42,638 bases of DNA from Streptomyces geranii (GTDB taxonomy: Bacteria; Actinomycetota; Actinomycetes; Streptomycetales; Streptomycetaceae). A model generated the notes under the pieces. That model was not told the DNA's origin and did no database searches. It was given only the letters and a program-made list of their open reading frames with translations. Location of the stretch: NCBI RefSeq assembly GCF_002954775.1, contig NZ_PJME01000069.1, forward strand, positions 1 to 42,638, given 5' to 3'. Shown here one piece after another: positions 8,213 through 16,700 of the stretch (positions are counted from its first letter, which is position 1; the number at the start of each line of letters is the position of its first letter). A program made the position numbers and the translations under genes.

Positions 8213-8536
8213 ATGGGTGACAACCTGACCGACGGTTACATCTACGTCGACTACAACCACATGAACAACGCCGCCGACGACATGGTCCAGCAGACCAAGG
8301 CGATCGCGAACACCCTCGCGTCGCTGGAGGCCGAACTCGGTGAGCTGGTCAAGTCCTGGTACGGCGAGGACGCCAACATGTACCGGCAGAAGCAGCAGGC
8401 GTGGGACACGGCGGTGAAGAACATGGAGACGCTGCTGACCTCGCACTCCTCGCTGCTGACGGACATCTCCGACAGCTACCGCTACAGCGAGAACTCGCTC
8501 TCCCAGCTCTGGTCCGAAGTCCAGATAGGCCGCTGA
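8213..8536 (+). CDS. WXG100-type small T7SS protein (EsxA/EsxB-like), second of pair
   Basis: This 107-aa protein has the hallmark helix-turn-helix of WXG100 proteins, with Trp-Tyr-Gly in VKSWYGEDA near residue 44-46. The C-terminal helix ends in SYRYSENS, where Tyr-Arg-Tyr-Ser-Glu fits the YxxxD/E type VII export signal. It would be the member of the pair recognised by EccC. AGGAGAGG lies just before the ATG. It is 50 bp downstream of the first WXG-type gene and 85 bp upstream of the 145-aa gene, all on one strand, so one operon is likely. Confidence 0.9.
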   Translation: MGDNLTDGYIYVDYNHMNNAADDMVQQTKAIANTLASLEAELGELVKSWYGEDANMYRQKQQAWDTAVKNMETLLTSHSSLLTDISDSYRYSENSLSQLWSEVQIGR

Positions 8537-8621
8537 CGCCGGACGAACCGGACGGCCGGCCGGCGGGGCCGCGGCCCGTCCGGTTCCCCCGTCGTCCCCG
8601 ACACCCCAGCAGGAGGAAGCC

Positions 8622-9059
8622 ATGGCGGATCTGACCCGTCTGGACGCGGCGTCACTGGGCACGTTCAGGACGAACGACCTGGCCGATTTCATCGCCGATC
8701 TCAAGGCCATCATGAAGGACGACGCGAACGGCGTACGGTCGCTGCACAGCGTCGTCAAGGGCCTGCTCCCGCCGGAGCACTTCGGTGAGAACGCCGTCCT
8801 GGGCATCGGTCTCATGGGGGCCGACGACGTCACCTACGGCAAGACCCTGGTGTCCTCGGTCCTGTCGTCCGCGACGTCGATCGACACGATCCTCGACCTC
8901 CAGGGCGACCTCTTCGACGACATCGACGACAACCTGGAAACCACCATCCGCACGCTGCTGAAGACCCAGGGCACCACCCTCGAAGGCATCAACGGCGAGC
9001 AGTTGCTGGACATCTGGTCGGACATCGACGGCGATCTGTCCGGGGGCGAGGACGACTGA
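8622..9059 (+). CDS. Acidic T7SS-associated protein of unknown function
   Basis: I do not recognise a named family for this 145-aa protein. It is predicted mostly helical and has an acidic tail (LSGGEDD). There is no signal peptide, membrane segment, cysteine or WXG turn. A strong AGGAGG precedes the ATG. Its place between the WXG100 pair and the AAWKG-like gene makes a role as T7SS substrate, chaperone or partner likely, but that is inference. The last 32 codons and the bases just after the stop recur exactly at the start of the window (1-123), probably by misassembly. Confidence 0.8.
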   Translation: MADLTRLDAASLGTFRTNDLADFIADLKAIMKDDANGVRSLHSVVKGLLPPEHFGENAVLGIGLMGADDVTYGKTLVSSVLSSATSIDTILDLQGDLFDDIDDNLETTIRTLLKTQGTTLEGINGEQLLDIWSDIDGDLSGGEDD

Positions 9060-9128
9060 ACCGGGCGGCCCCGCGCCGCCCCACGCCGTACGTCCCCCCT
9101 CCCCCCACCTCACCCAGCGGAGCCCGCC

Positions 9129-11798
9129 ATGCCGGCCAAGCACGACCCCGACGACACCTGGGGCCAGGCAGTCACCCTCGTCACCGGCTACGCCGTACCC
9201 AGCCGGAAGACGCTCTTCGACACCCTGAGCAGCAAGGATCACATCCCGCTGATGCGGGGCGGCCTGGAGATCCTGGTGTCGACCTCACTGACCGCGAACA
9301 ACTTCACGGCGCTGGTCGGCTGGCACACCCAGCAGGGCGAGGACTACGACCTGGCGTTCGTCGACGCCGGCGGTGACGGCAAGCACGACTACGGCACCCT
9401 CTACCAGGCCACCCTGGTGTTCATCGGCGTACCGGTGGACGGGAACGGCCGGGCCCGGCTGCTCGACGGCGGCGAGTCGATGAGCGGCGGCAAGTTCACC
9501 GGCAGCCAGGGCGACGAGTGGGACTTCACGCCGCTCGGGCAGTACGCGGGCGGCTCCAGGGCCGCGCTGCAGAAGCTGCTCACCGACGGGACCACCCGCG
9601 GCTTCTCCTACAACGGCTACGACGTGCTGAACGGCGAGGCCGTGGACGCCAACTCCTTCGAGCGGACGGGGCTGGCCTTCGACCGGACGATGGCGTTCTT
9701 CAAGAACCACGCCACGACGCTGGCCCAGTGGGAGACCTCGCTCGGCGAGGAGAACTCGGCGTGGCGGGGCCAGGCGGCGGGCCTGTTCTGGCATCTCATC
9801 CACCAGCTGCGCACCAACTACGACGACTACGTCGACCAGTTGGGCGGCACCGGCTTCACAGCGGCGCAGAACTTCAGCAGCGGCCACGCCCCGCAGTCGA
9901 AGCTCAGCGAGGCACTGGCCAAGGCCGAGGCGGCCCTGCGGACGGCGGCGACGGATCTCAACACCGCGTGGACCACCTGGGCCAGCGACGGCCGGCACGA
10001 TCCGCACCGCATCCTGATGGAGGTCCTCGACAAGGTCTCCGCGTGGGTGCTGGAGAACAACATCAAGCAGACCACCGTGTACGCGGACGAGTCGACGTAC
10101 TCCTATCGGACCAGCGACAACTTCAAGCAGAACCACCCCACTTACGGGAATCTGAAGGACTACCCCGGGGCCTGGAAGAAGATGGCCGACGACGCCGTCG
10201 CCGTCTGGGACCAGCATGTGGAGGACGTCCTCGTCGCGGCGGCGAGCACGGTGCTGACCAACCTCAAGACGGCGTGGAGCGAACTGGAGGACGCCTTCGA
10301 GGAGTTGGAGACGAAGGACACCTCCACGCTGACCGAGCAGTACGAGGAGGACCGGCGCGACATCCTTGAGGAGCAGGCGAACCAGAACCAGGAGAACCTC
10401 AACAACTCGCTCACCAACCTGGGCGAGAACCTGAACAACCTGGGGAACGGCCTCGGGGACGGCCTGAACAACCTCGGCGACAACCTGGGCAACAGCCTCA
10501 ACGGGCTGGGCGACGGGCTCGGGGACAGTCTGAACAACCTCGGTGACGGACTGGGCGACAGCCTGGGCGGTCTGGGGGACGGCCTCACGAACCTGGGCAA
10601 CGGGCTCGGCGACGGACTGAACCTCGGCGGGCTCGGCGACGGGCTCGGCAGTGGCCTGGGCGACGGACTCGACACCGGCCTCGGCACGGGCCTGGGGCTC
10701 GGCCTCGGGCTCGGCGGCACGGACGACGGCAACGACGCGACCAAGGGCTCCACGGTCACCAACCCGGACGGCAGCACCACCACGCTCAATCCGGACGGCA
10801 CGCTGACCACGCGCTACCCCGACGGCACGACCCAGCTCCTGGACCCCGAGACCGGCATCATCAAGACGACCGCGCCCGACGGCACCGTCACCACCGGCGA
10901 CCTCACCGTCCCCGGTGGCCACACCAACCCCGACGGCAGTGTCACCAGCCTCAACCCGGACGGGACCATCACCACCAGGTTCCCCGACGGCACCGTCACG
11001 ACGATCGACCCGGACACCGGGCAGCTGACCACGACCAACCCGGACGGGTCGGTCGAGACCGGCAACATCAGCACGTCCGGCCTCGGCGACGGCCTGGGCG
11101 ACCTCGATCTCACCAGCCCGCCCACCCTCATCCCGCCGACCACCAGCAGCAGTTCCCTGGACCTGAGCGAACTGGGCAACCTGGGCGACGGCCTGGTCGG
11201 TTCGTCGAGCAGCCTCGGCTCGTCCCTGGGGGACGGCACCTCCGGGCTCACCTCCAGCAGCCTGCTGGGCGGCGACTACGGCAGCGGCAACTACGCCGAC
11301 TACGACGACGGCGAGGACAGCACCAGCGACCTGCTGTCGGGCGGTGCCCTCGGCGCCCCGCTCGGCGCGAGTGCCGGTGCGGGCGGGTCGGCGGACAGCT
11401 CGGGCGGGGCGGGTTCCGGCGGGACTCCGCTGTTCCCGGGCATGGGCGGGATGGGCGGCATGGGCGGCGGCGGGGCCGGCGGTGGCGGCAACGGCTCCTC
11501 GGAGCGGGTCCGCAACGTCCTGACCGAGCCCGGCGGCACGGGCGGCAGGCGCGGCGGCGGCCGGGGCGGCAGCCGCCGGGGCGCGACGGAGGACGAGGAG
11601 CTGACCGTGACCCGGGGCCGCGGCACGTCCACCAGCTCCGGCGCGGGCTACCCGGTGGGCGGCCCCGGCGGCGCCGGCCAGGGCAACCGCTCCACGGAGA
11701 GCGGCGACCGCGACCGGCAGAGCTGGATGGCGGAGCCGGAGGACGAGGACGTGTGGGGCACCGACGAGGGCGGGGCGCCCGCGGTGATCGGGCGGTGA
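9129..11798 (+). CDS. AAWKG-like repeat-rich large T7SS-associated protein
   Basis: This 889-aa protein resembles the Streptomyces proteins called AAWKG family; I recognise the layout but could not search. Residues 1-415 are a folded, largely helical region with a WXG-like turn (ENSAWRGQAAG, about 218-228). Residues about 418-535 are a Gly-Leu-Asn-Asp repeat with a near four-residue beat (LGDG, LNNL, GDNL). Residues 544-645 hold eight PDG motifs in two ~40-residue units such as NPDGTLTTRYPDGT. The C-terminal 240 residues are Gly/Ser-rich, with an Arg-Gly patch (RRGGGRGGSRRG) and an acidic end. There is no signal peptide, so export would be by T7SS. NYADYDDG contains a YxxxD, but in disordered sequence. 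It is probably a secreted structural or surface protein; function is unknown. Confidence 0.8.
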   Translation: MPAKHDPDDTWGQAVTLVTGYAVPSRKTLFDTLSSKDHIPLMRGGLEILVSTSLTANNFTALVGWHTQQGEDYDLAFVDAGGDGKHDYGTLYQATLVFIGVPVDGNGRARLLDGGESMSGGKFTGSQGDEWDFTPLGQYAGGSRAALQKLLTDGTTRGFSYNGYDVLNGEAVDANSFERTGLAFDRTMAFFKNHATTLAQWETSLGEENSAWRGQAAGLFWHLIHQLRTNYDDYVDQLGGTGFTAAQNFSSGHAPQSKLSEALAKAEAALRTAATDLNTAWTTWASDGRHDPHRILMEVLDKVSAWVLENNIKQTTVYADESTYSYRTSDNFKQNHPTYGNLKDYPGAWKKMADDAVAVWDQHVEDVLVAAASTVLTNLKTAWSELEDAFEELETKDTSTLTEQYEEDRRDILEEQANQNQENLNNSLTNLGENLNNLGNGLGDGLNNLGDNLGNSLNGLGDGLGDSLNNLGDGLGDSLGGLGDGLTNLGNGLGDGLNLGGLGDGLGSGLGDGLDTGLGTGLGLGLGLGGTDDGNDATKGSTVTNPDGSTTTLNPDGTLTTRYPDGTTQLLDPETGIIKTTAPDGTVTTGDLTVPGGHTNPDGSVTSLNPDGTITTRFPDGTVTTIDPDTGQLTTTNPDGSVETGNISTSGLGDGLGDLDLTSPPTLIPPTTSSSSLDLSELGNLGDGLVGSSSSLGSSLGDGTSGLTSSSLLGGDYGSGNYADYDDGEDSTSDLLSGGALGAPLGASAGAGGSADSSGGAGSGGTPLFPGMGGMGGMGGGGAGGGGNGSSERVRNVLTEPGGTGGRRGGGRGGSRRGATEDEELTVTRGRGTSTSSGAGYPVGGPGGAGQGNRSTESGDRDRQSWMAEPEDEDVWGTDEGGAPAVIGR
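10377..10720 (+). repeat. Gly-Leu-Asn-Asp tetrapeptide-like repeat coding region
   Basis: The coding sequence repeats short units encoding GDGL, GNSL, NNLG and similar, giving a leucine about every fourth residue for over 110 residues. The DNA repeats are short and imperfect (CTCGGCGACGG variants), so length changes by slippage or recombination are possible. The pattern suggests a regular fibrous or solenoid structure. Confidence 0.75.
10756..11062 (+). repeat. PDG beta-type repeat coding region
   Basis: Eight PDG motifs occur in two longer units, each of the form NPDGSxTxLNPDGT, then TTR[YF]PDGT, then DPxTG. Alternating polar and Thr/Val residues between the turns suggest short beta strands, as in beta-roll or wall-spanning repeats. 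The function is not known. Confidence 0.75.
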
Positions 11799-11877
11799 GC
11801 GCGCTGGTGGGTGTGGTGCGGGTGCTGCGGGCGCTGAGCGGCCTGAGACGAACAGTGGTGGAGGAGGAGTCGCGGTC

Positions 11878-12336
11878 ATGAGCGACATGCGGGAGACCAT
11901 CGAGCAGCGGCTCGCGCAGGCCATGGCCGATCTGGAGTCCACCCAGACCGCCGTGGCGCGGGCCGAGCGCGAACTCGCCGATGCCAGCGCCACCGTGCGC
12001 TCGCCGGACCGTTCGGTGCGGGTGACCGTCAGCGCGCAGGGCGATCTGACCGAGCTGAAGTTCCTGGACGACAAGTACCGCACGATGTCCGCCACCCAGC
12101 TCGCGGCCAGCGTCCTGGCGGCGGTCCAGGAGGCGCGCGGGGTGATGGCACGCCGGGTGATGGACACCTTCGAGCCGTTCACGCGCCCGAGCGACGCGGT
12201 GCCCGAGATGACCGGCGTGAACGTCGACTGGCAGAAGATCTTCGGCCCCGGAGTACTGGACGGTCCGAGGGCCGGGGACGGCCGCTCGTCGTCGAGCCGG
12301 CTGCGCGACGAGATCAACGAGGACACGGAGGACTGA
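11878..12336 (+). CDS. YbaB/EbfC-like protein associated with T7SS (EspL-like)
   Basis: This 152-aa protein has a long N-terminal helix (MRETIEQRLAQAMADLESTQ) followed by a small beta sheet with DRSVRVTVSAQGDLTELKF, the core pattern of YbaB/EbfC nucleoid-associated proteins. EspL of mycobacterial ESX-1 has the same fold, so a chaperone or regulatory role in secretion is as likely as DNA binding. The C-terminal ~50 residues are polar and acidic. A GGAGGAGG-type ribosome site lies just upstream. The stop is 6 bp before the next gene, so the two are translationally linked. Confidence 0.8.
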   Translation: MSDMRETIEQRLAQAMADLESTQTAVARAERELADASATVRSPDRSVRVTVSAQGDLTELKFLDDKYRTMSATQLAASVLAAVQEARGVMARRVMDTFEPFTRPSDAVPEMTGVNVDWQKIFGPGVLDGPRAGDGRSSSSRLRDEINEDTED

Positions 12337-12342
12337 CCCGAC

Positions 12343-12684
12343 ATGGCTGAGGGAAACGCGTACTACGCCGAGCCGGACCGGCTGGCGGCGGGGGTCCGGC
12401 AGATCGACGCGATCAGCTCGCTCGCCCACGAGATGCTCCGTGACTTCACGACCACCGTGAACGACACGCGGGGCTGGCCCGGCAGGGACGACAGTTTCGC
12501 GGAGGAGGTCATCCCGGCGGAGCTGAGGGAGCGCGAGACGGCCGTCCAGACCGGGTCGTCCCTGGTCGAGGCCGTGGTGAGCGTCGCCGACGGCACGATG
12601 ACCAACCTGGAGAACATCCGCAACACCCAGATGGGTGTCATCGACTCGATCAACTCCGCGGGCAACCGCGGCGGAAGGCACTGA
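12343..12684 (+). CDS. WXG100-type protein, probable partner of the giant protein
   Basis: This 113-aa helical protein has a central Trp-Pro-Gly turn (DTRGWPGRDDSF, about 42-53) between two helices, fitting the WXG100 pattern. No YxxxD/E signal is seen at its C-terminus (INSAGNRGGRH). It lies 6 bp after the YbaB-like gene and only 7 bp before the start of the 7319-aa gene. In ESX systems large substrates often need a small WXG partner encoded next to them to complete a four-helix bundle. Such a role for the giant protein is inference from position. Confidence 0.82.
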   Translation: MAEGNAYYAEPDRLAAGVRQIDAISSLAHEMLRDFTTTVNDTRGWPGRDDSFAEEVIPAELRERETAVQTGSSLVEAVVSVADGTMTNLENIRNTQMGVIDSINSAGNRGGRH

Positions 12685-12691
12685 CCCTGCC

Positions 12692-13750
12692 ATGAGCATC
12701 ATGGTCTCGCCCGAGCTGAACAACCTGCTCTTCGTGCTCATCGGCGAGAAGATGCTCCAGGCCGACGAGGATCTCGCGTACGCGAGCCACAAGCCGTACC
12801 GGCGGCTCGGCAAGAACGTCCGCGACCTCTCCGACCTGATCGAGGAGTCCGTCAGGGGCGTCGGCACCGCGCTGCCGCCCCAGGTCGGACAGCAGTACGT
12901 GCGGGCCATGCGGCTGTTCGTGGACAACGGCGGTACGAACTATCTGCGGGAGTTCGCCAAGCAGTTGGACGACGTCGGCACCGGCCGGGTGAAGACCTCC
13001 ATGGACATCATGGAGTCGAAGTGGCAGATCATCGCCGAACTGGTGCGCCTGCTCATCGAGTTGGCGATCATCACCGCGCTGTCCTTCTTCACCGGCGGTT
13101 CGTCCGCCAGCCAGATCGCCACGGCGAAGGCCCGCAGCCGCGTCTCGATCCTGGCCACGCTGGACCAACTCCTCAAGCGTACGCATGTGATGCCGAGCCT
13201 CTCGGAGGCGTTCGACGAGGCGTTCCAGACGTTCGTGGTCCGGCTCGCGATGATGACGATGGCCCCGGAGGGCCGCCGTCCGGACGGCTTCGACTGGGGG
13301 CAGATCCTCCAGGACGGTGTCTTCGGCGCCTTCACCGGCATGTTCCATGGTGCGTTCGACTCGATCACCAAGAACCTCGGCAAGAACATCAAGAACTGGC
13401 TCGACGGCCCGGGCACCAACCCCTTCGACAGGCCCAACACCAAGAACATCACCGACGACATCACCTCGAAGTTCGACGATCCCCCGAAGCTGTCCCCGGG
13501 CGACAGGTTCGGCCGGGGCGTCGGGGACGGCGCCAACGAGTTCCTGGTGGCGGGCGGTGCGGAGGCGGTCGCGGAGATCTTCGTCAACGGGATCTTCAAC
13601 GGCAAGTGGGAGGGGAGCTGGGAGACCTTCGTCGGCGCGGGCGTCAGCTCCGTGGTCACCTCGGCACTGTTCGAGGGCGCGTCGTCGATGGGCAACAAGT
13701 TCGGCTCCAACTTCGACTTCAGCAGTGTGAACGTGCTCCCGGTGACCGGG
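12692..13750 (+). other. Giant protein: WXG100/CpnT-like N-terminal domain
   Basis: Residues 1-353 are mainly helical, with a hydrophobic stretch (about 111-136, ELVRLLIELAIITALSFFTG) and glycine-rich small-residue helices (VFGAFTGMFHGAFD, FLVAGGAEAVAEIF). This resembles the N-terminal T7SS-targeting, membrane-active region of large ESX substrates such as CpnT. The assignment is by pattern; a profile search would decide it. Confidence 0.6.
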
Positions 13751-16700
13751 GACGAGGACGGCAAGAGCGTTACGGGCAAGGGCAGTTCGACCGGCTCCGA
13801 CAGTGGTGAGAGCGACTCCGAGACTGGTCCTACGACGGTTGTCGGGGCCCTCGGCGGGGTGGGTACGGTGTCCACCGCGTCCTCCGGCGGCACTGGGACG
13901 CCGTCCACGGGAGGCAGCGGGGCATCCTCCTCCGGCGGGGCTCCGGCGAACAACTCGGGCAGCAACTCGACCTCCCCGGGCGGGACTCGGGGCAACCAGT
14001 CGTCCGACAACGGCACGGACACCGACCGGCGGGACGCCGACCAGGAGACCGACGGCTCCGCCGACTCCCCGGCGGCGTCCGGGTCCACCGAGTCGACCGA
14101 GCCCACCGCCACCGGCTCTCAGGGCAACTCCACCCAGCAGACGCCGGGTGCCGGATCGGACACCCCGACGTCGTCCTCGCCATCCGTACCTACGACCGGT
14201 TCGGCGACACCCAGCGGGAGCGGGGCTCCGGAGCCCACTCGTACGACGTCTGTTGATGACGGTACGCAGGAGCAGACGGAGGGGGCGGAGGGCACGGACA
14301 GCGCGTCCGAGGCCGAGACCGGCTCCGGGTCCGGGTCCGGGTCCGAGACCGGCTCCGGGTCCGGGTCCGGGTCCGGGTCCGGGTCCGGGTCCGGGTCCGG
14401 GTCCGGGTCCGGGTCCGGGTCCGGTTCCGGTTCCGAGTCCGGGTCCGGGTCCGGGTCCGGTCTGGGGGCGGTCGCGGCCTCCCCGGTCCCGGCCTCCGGT
14501 GCTCCCACCACCGCCCCCGTCTCCAACTCCGCTTCCCCGACTGCCACTTCCTCGGCCCCCGCGCCCACTCCCGCCTCGACTCACGGCTCGACGACTCACG
14601 GTTCGCAGCAGCAGCCTGCCGCGTCGCCCTCGCAGCGGGGATCCGGTGCCGACGCCGGTACGTCCGGTTTCGACGTACGCCGGTCCACCGCCGCCGACGG
14701 CGACCCGGTCACCGAGGTGACGGTGGAGGTGGACTTCACCGGCGCCGGCCTCGACAGCCTGCCGGAGGCGGAACGGCAGGCAGCCCTGGACCGGATGGCC
14801 GCCGGTGCGGAGGGCGTCTTCAACACCGCCCCGGGGCACCGGCTCGCCAACGGCGACCGCGTCCAGGTCACCGTCGTACCCGTGCCTCCCGGCGGGCGCG
14901 CGCACCTCAAGGCGGACTCGGAGCTGGATCTGGTCGAGCGGATCGGCGACCGGCTGGGCCTCGGCCCGGACCAGGAGGACGTCCCCGGACCGGAATCCGT
15001 CCGTACGGTCGGCACCCCGGATGCCGACATCGACGTACCGTCGCGCGTCTCCACGGAGTCCGGCCGGACCGTGGACCTCTCGGACGCGGATGCCAAGGTC
15101 TCGGAAGAATCCCAGGAGTCTCAAGAGTCTCAGGAGTCGCGGGAATCCCAGGTCTCCCTGGGCGCCGATCCGCCGGCCCCGGTCCGGGTCACGGCCACCT
15201 CGCAGGCGTCGTCCGATGTGCTGGCCGGGCTCTCCCCGGCCGCGCCCTCGGCGGCGGCCGACGGCGACAGCGACGACGGTGACGGTGACGACACCGACGC
15301 GGTGCGGCCGTCCGCCGTGGACAAGGGGAAGGGCCGGGCGGTTCCGGCAGGGCCCGTGGACGGTGACGACGTGTCGGTGGAGTATCCGGCCGAGTCGCCC
15401 GACGCCTACCGGCGGGAGCTGGCGGAGTACGACGCCGAGCGGACGCTGGCCGAGTACGGCTCGGCGCTGACCGCGCTGGGGCAGGCGCAGGCGGCCTTCG
15501 AGGAGGCCGAGTCGCGGCGGGCCTCGGGCGAGAGCACCTCGCACGGCGAGGAGTGGACGGACGCACAGGGCCGGTTGCACGACGCGCGGTCCCGGGTGAC
15601 CGATGTGATCAACCACATGACCGTGCTGGAGGTCGACGCGCCGTCGCAGGAGATCGACGACGCGGGCCTCGTCGAGCGGCCACGGATGCGGGGCGGGGCC
15701 TTCGGTTTCCTCCGGAACCAGCCGCGGCAGGATCTGCTGGCGAACCCCGCCGGGCCCTCGCTCGTCTATCCGCCCCGGCGGAACATCGTGCACAAGGCGT
15801 TCCGCTGGATGAAGCCCGACCGGGCGGAGACCGCCCGGCTGACCGCGATCTCCCAGGCGATCAACACGACCGGGCCGGTGCCCGGCATCCGGATGAACGG
15901 GGCCGGGACCGCCTTCAAGACCGACTGGGACCCGGTCACCTTCGGCAATCTGGACCAGTTGACCCGGATGACGCTCAGGTCGGAGATCAGGGACTCCATC
16001 AACGAGGCCCATCCGGGCATGCAGCAGCTGGACACCGCCGAGTGGTGGCAGCGGGTGGGGCAGCTCGACCACCGTACGGAGGGTTTCTGGCGTGGCCAGG
16101 AGGCCCGGACCCAGGCCATGGCGGCCGAGATCACCCGGCAGCTGGACAACCGGACCCCCTCGCTGACCCCGGCGGAACTCGCCACGGTGGACACCACCCT
16201 CCAGAACGCGCCGGACGCCATCGGCGGCGCCACAGCGCTGCTGAACACCCACCCGGGTCTGATCCTCGGGGAAGCGCACAGCGCCTCGACCAGCTGGCCC
16301 TTCCTGATCACCAACATGGCCGCGCTCCAGGCGCAGGGCGTGGGAACGCTCTACGTGGAGGCGCTGCGCGGCGACAGCTTCCAGCCCTCGATCGACGCCT
16401 ATCTCCAGGCCCCGGCGGGCACGCCCATGCCCGTCGAGCTGCGCAGAATGGCCACGCTGTACGACGCCTCGCACAACTCGCTGCCCGGGAACGGGCTGTT
16501 GGCGACCCTGGAGGCCGCCCGCGCGCACGGCGTGCGGATCGTCGCCCTGGACGGTGTGCCCGCCGCCTCCTCGATGACGGGAGGCTGGGGCAGCTACGAG
16601 CGGGCGGTGAAGTTCAACGCCTACGCGGCCCTCACCGTGCAGCGCGACCGGGCCACCCGCAACGACGGCTATGTCGTCGTGATCGGCAAGGCCCACTCGG

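Noticed and set aside
9285..12344. 1019-codon minus-strand frame opposite the AAWKG-like gene
   Set aside because: Antisense shadow of repetitive plus-strand coding sequence; no ribosome site or known domain.
12635..12691. GTG 12635 as start of the giant gene
   Set aside because: It lies inside the preceding WXG-type gene with no ribosome site. ATG 12692 gives a sensible N-terminus with GGAAGG upstream.
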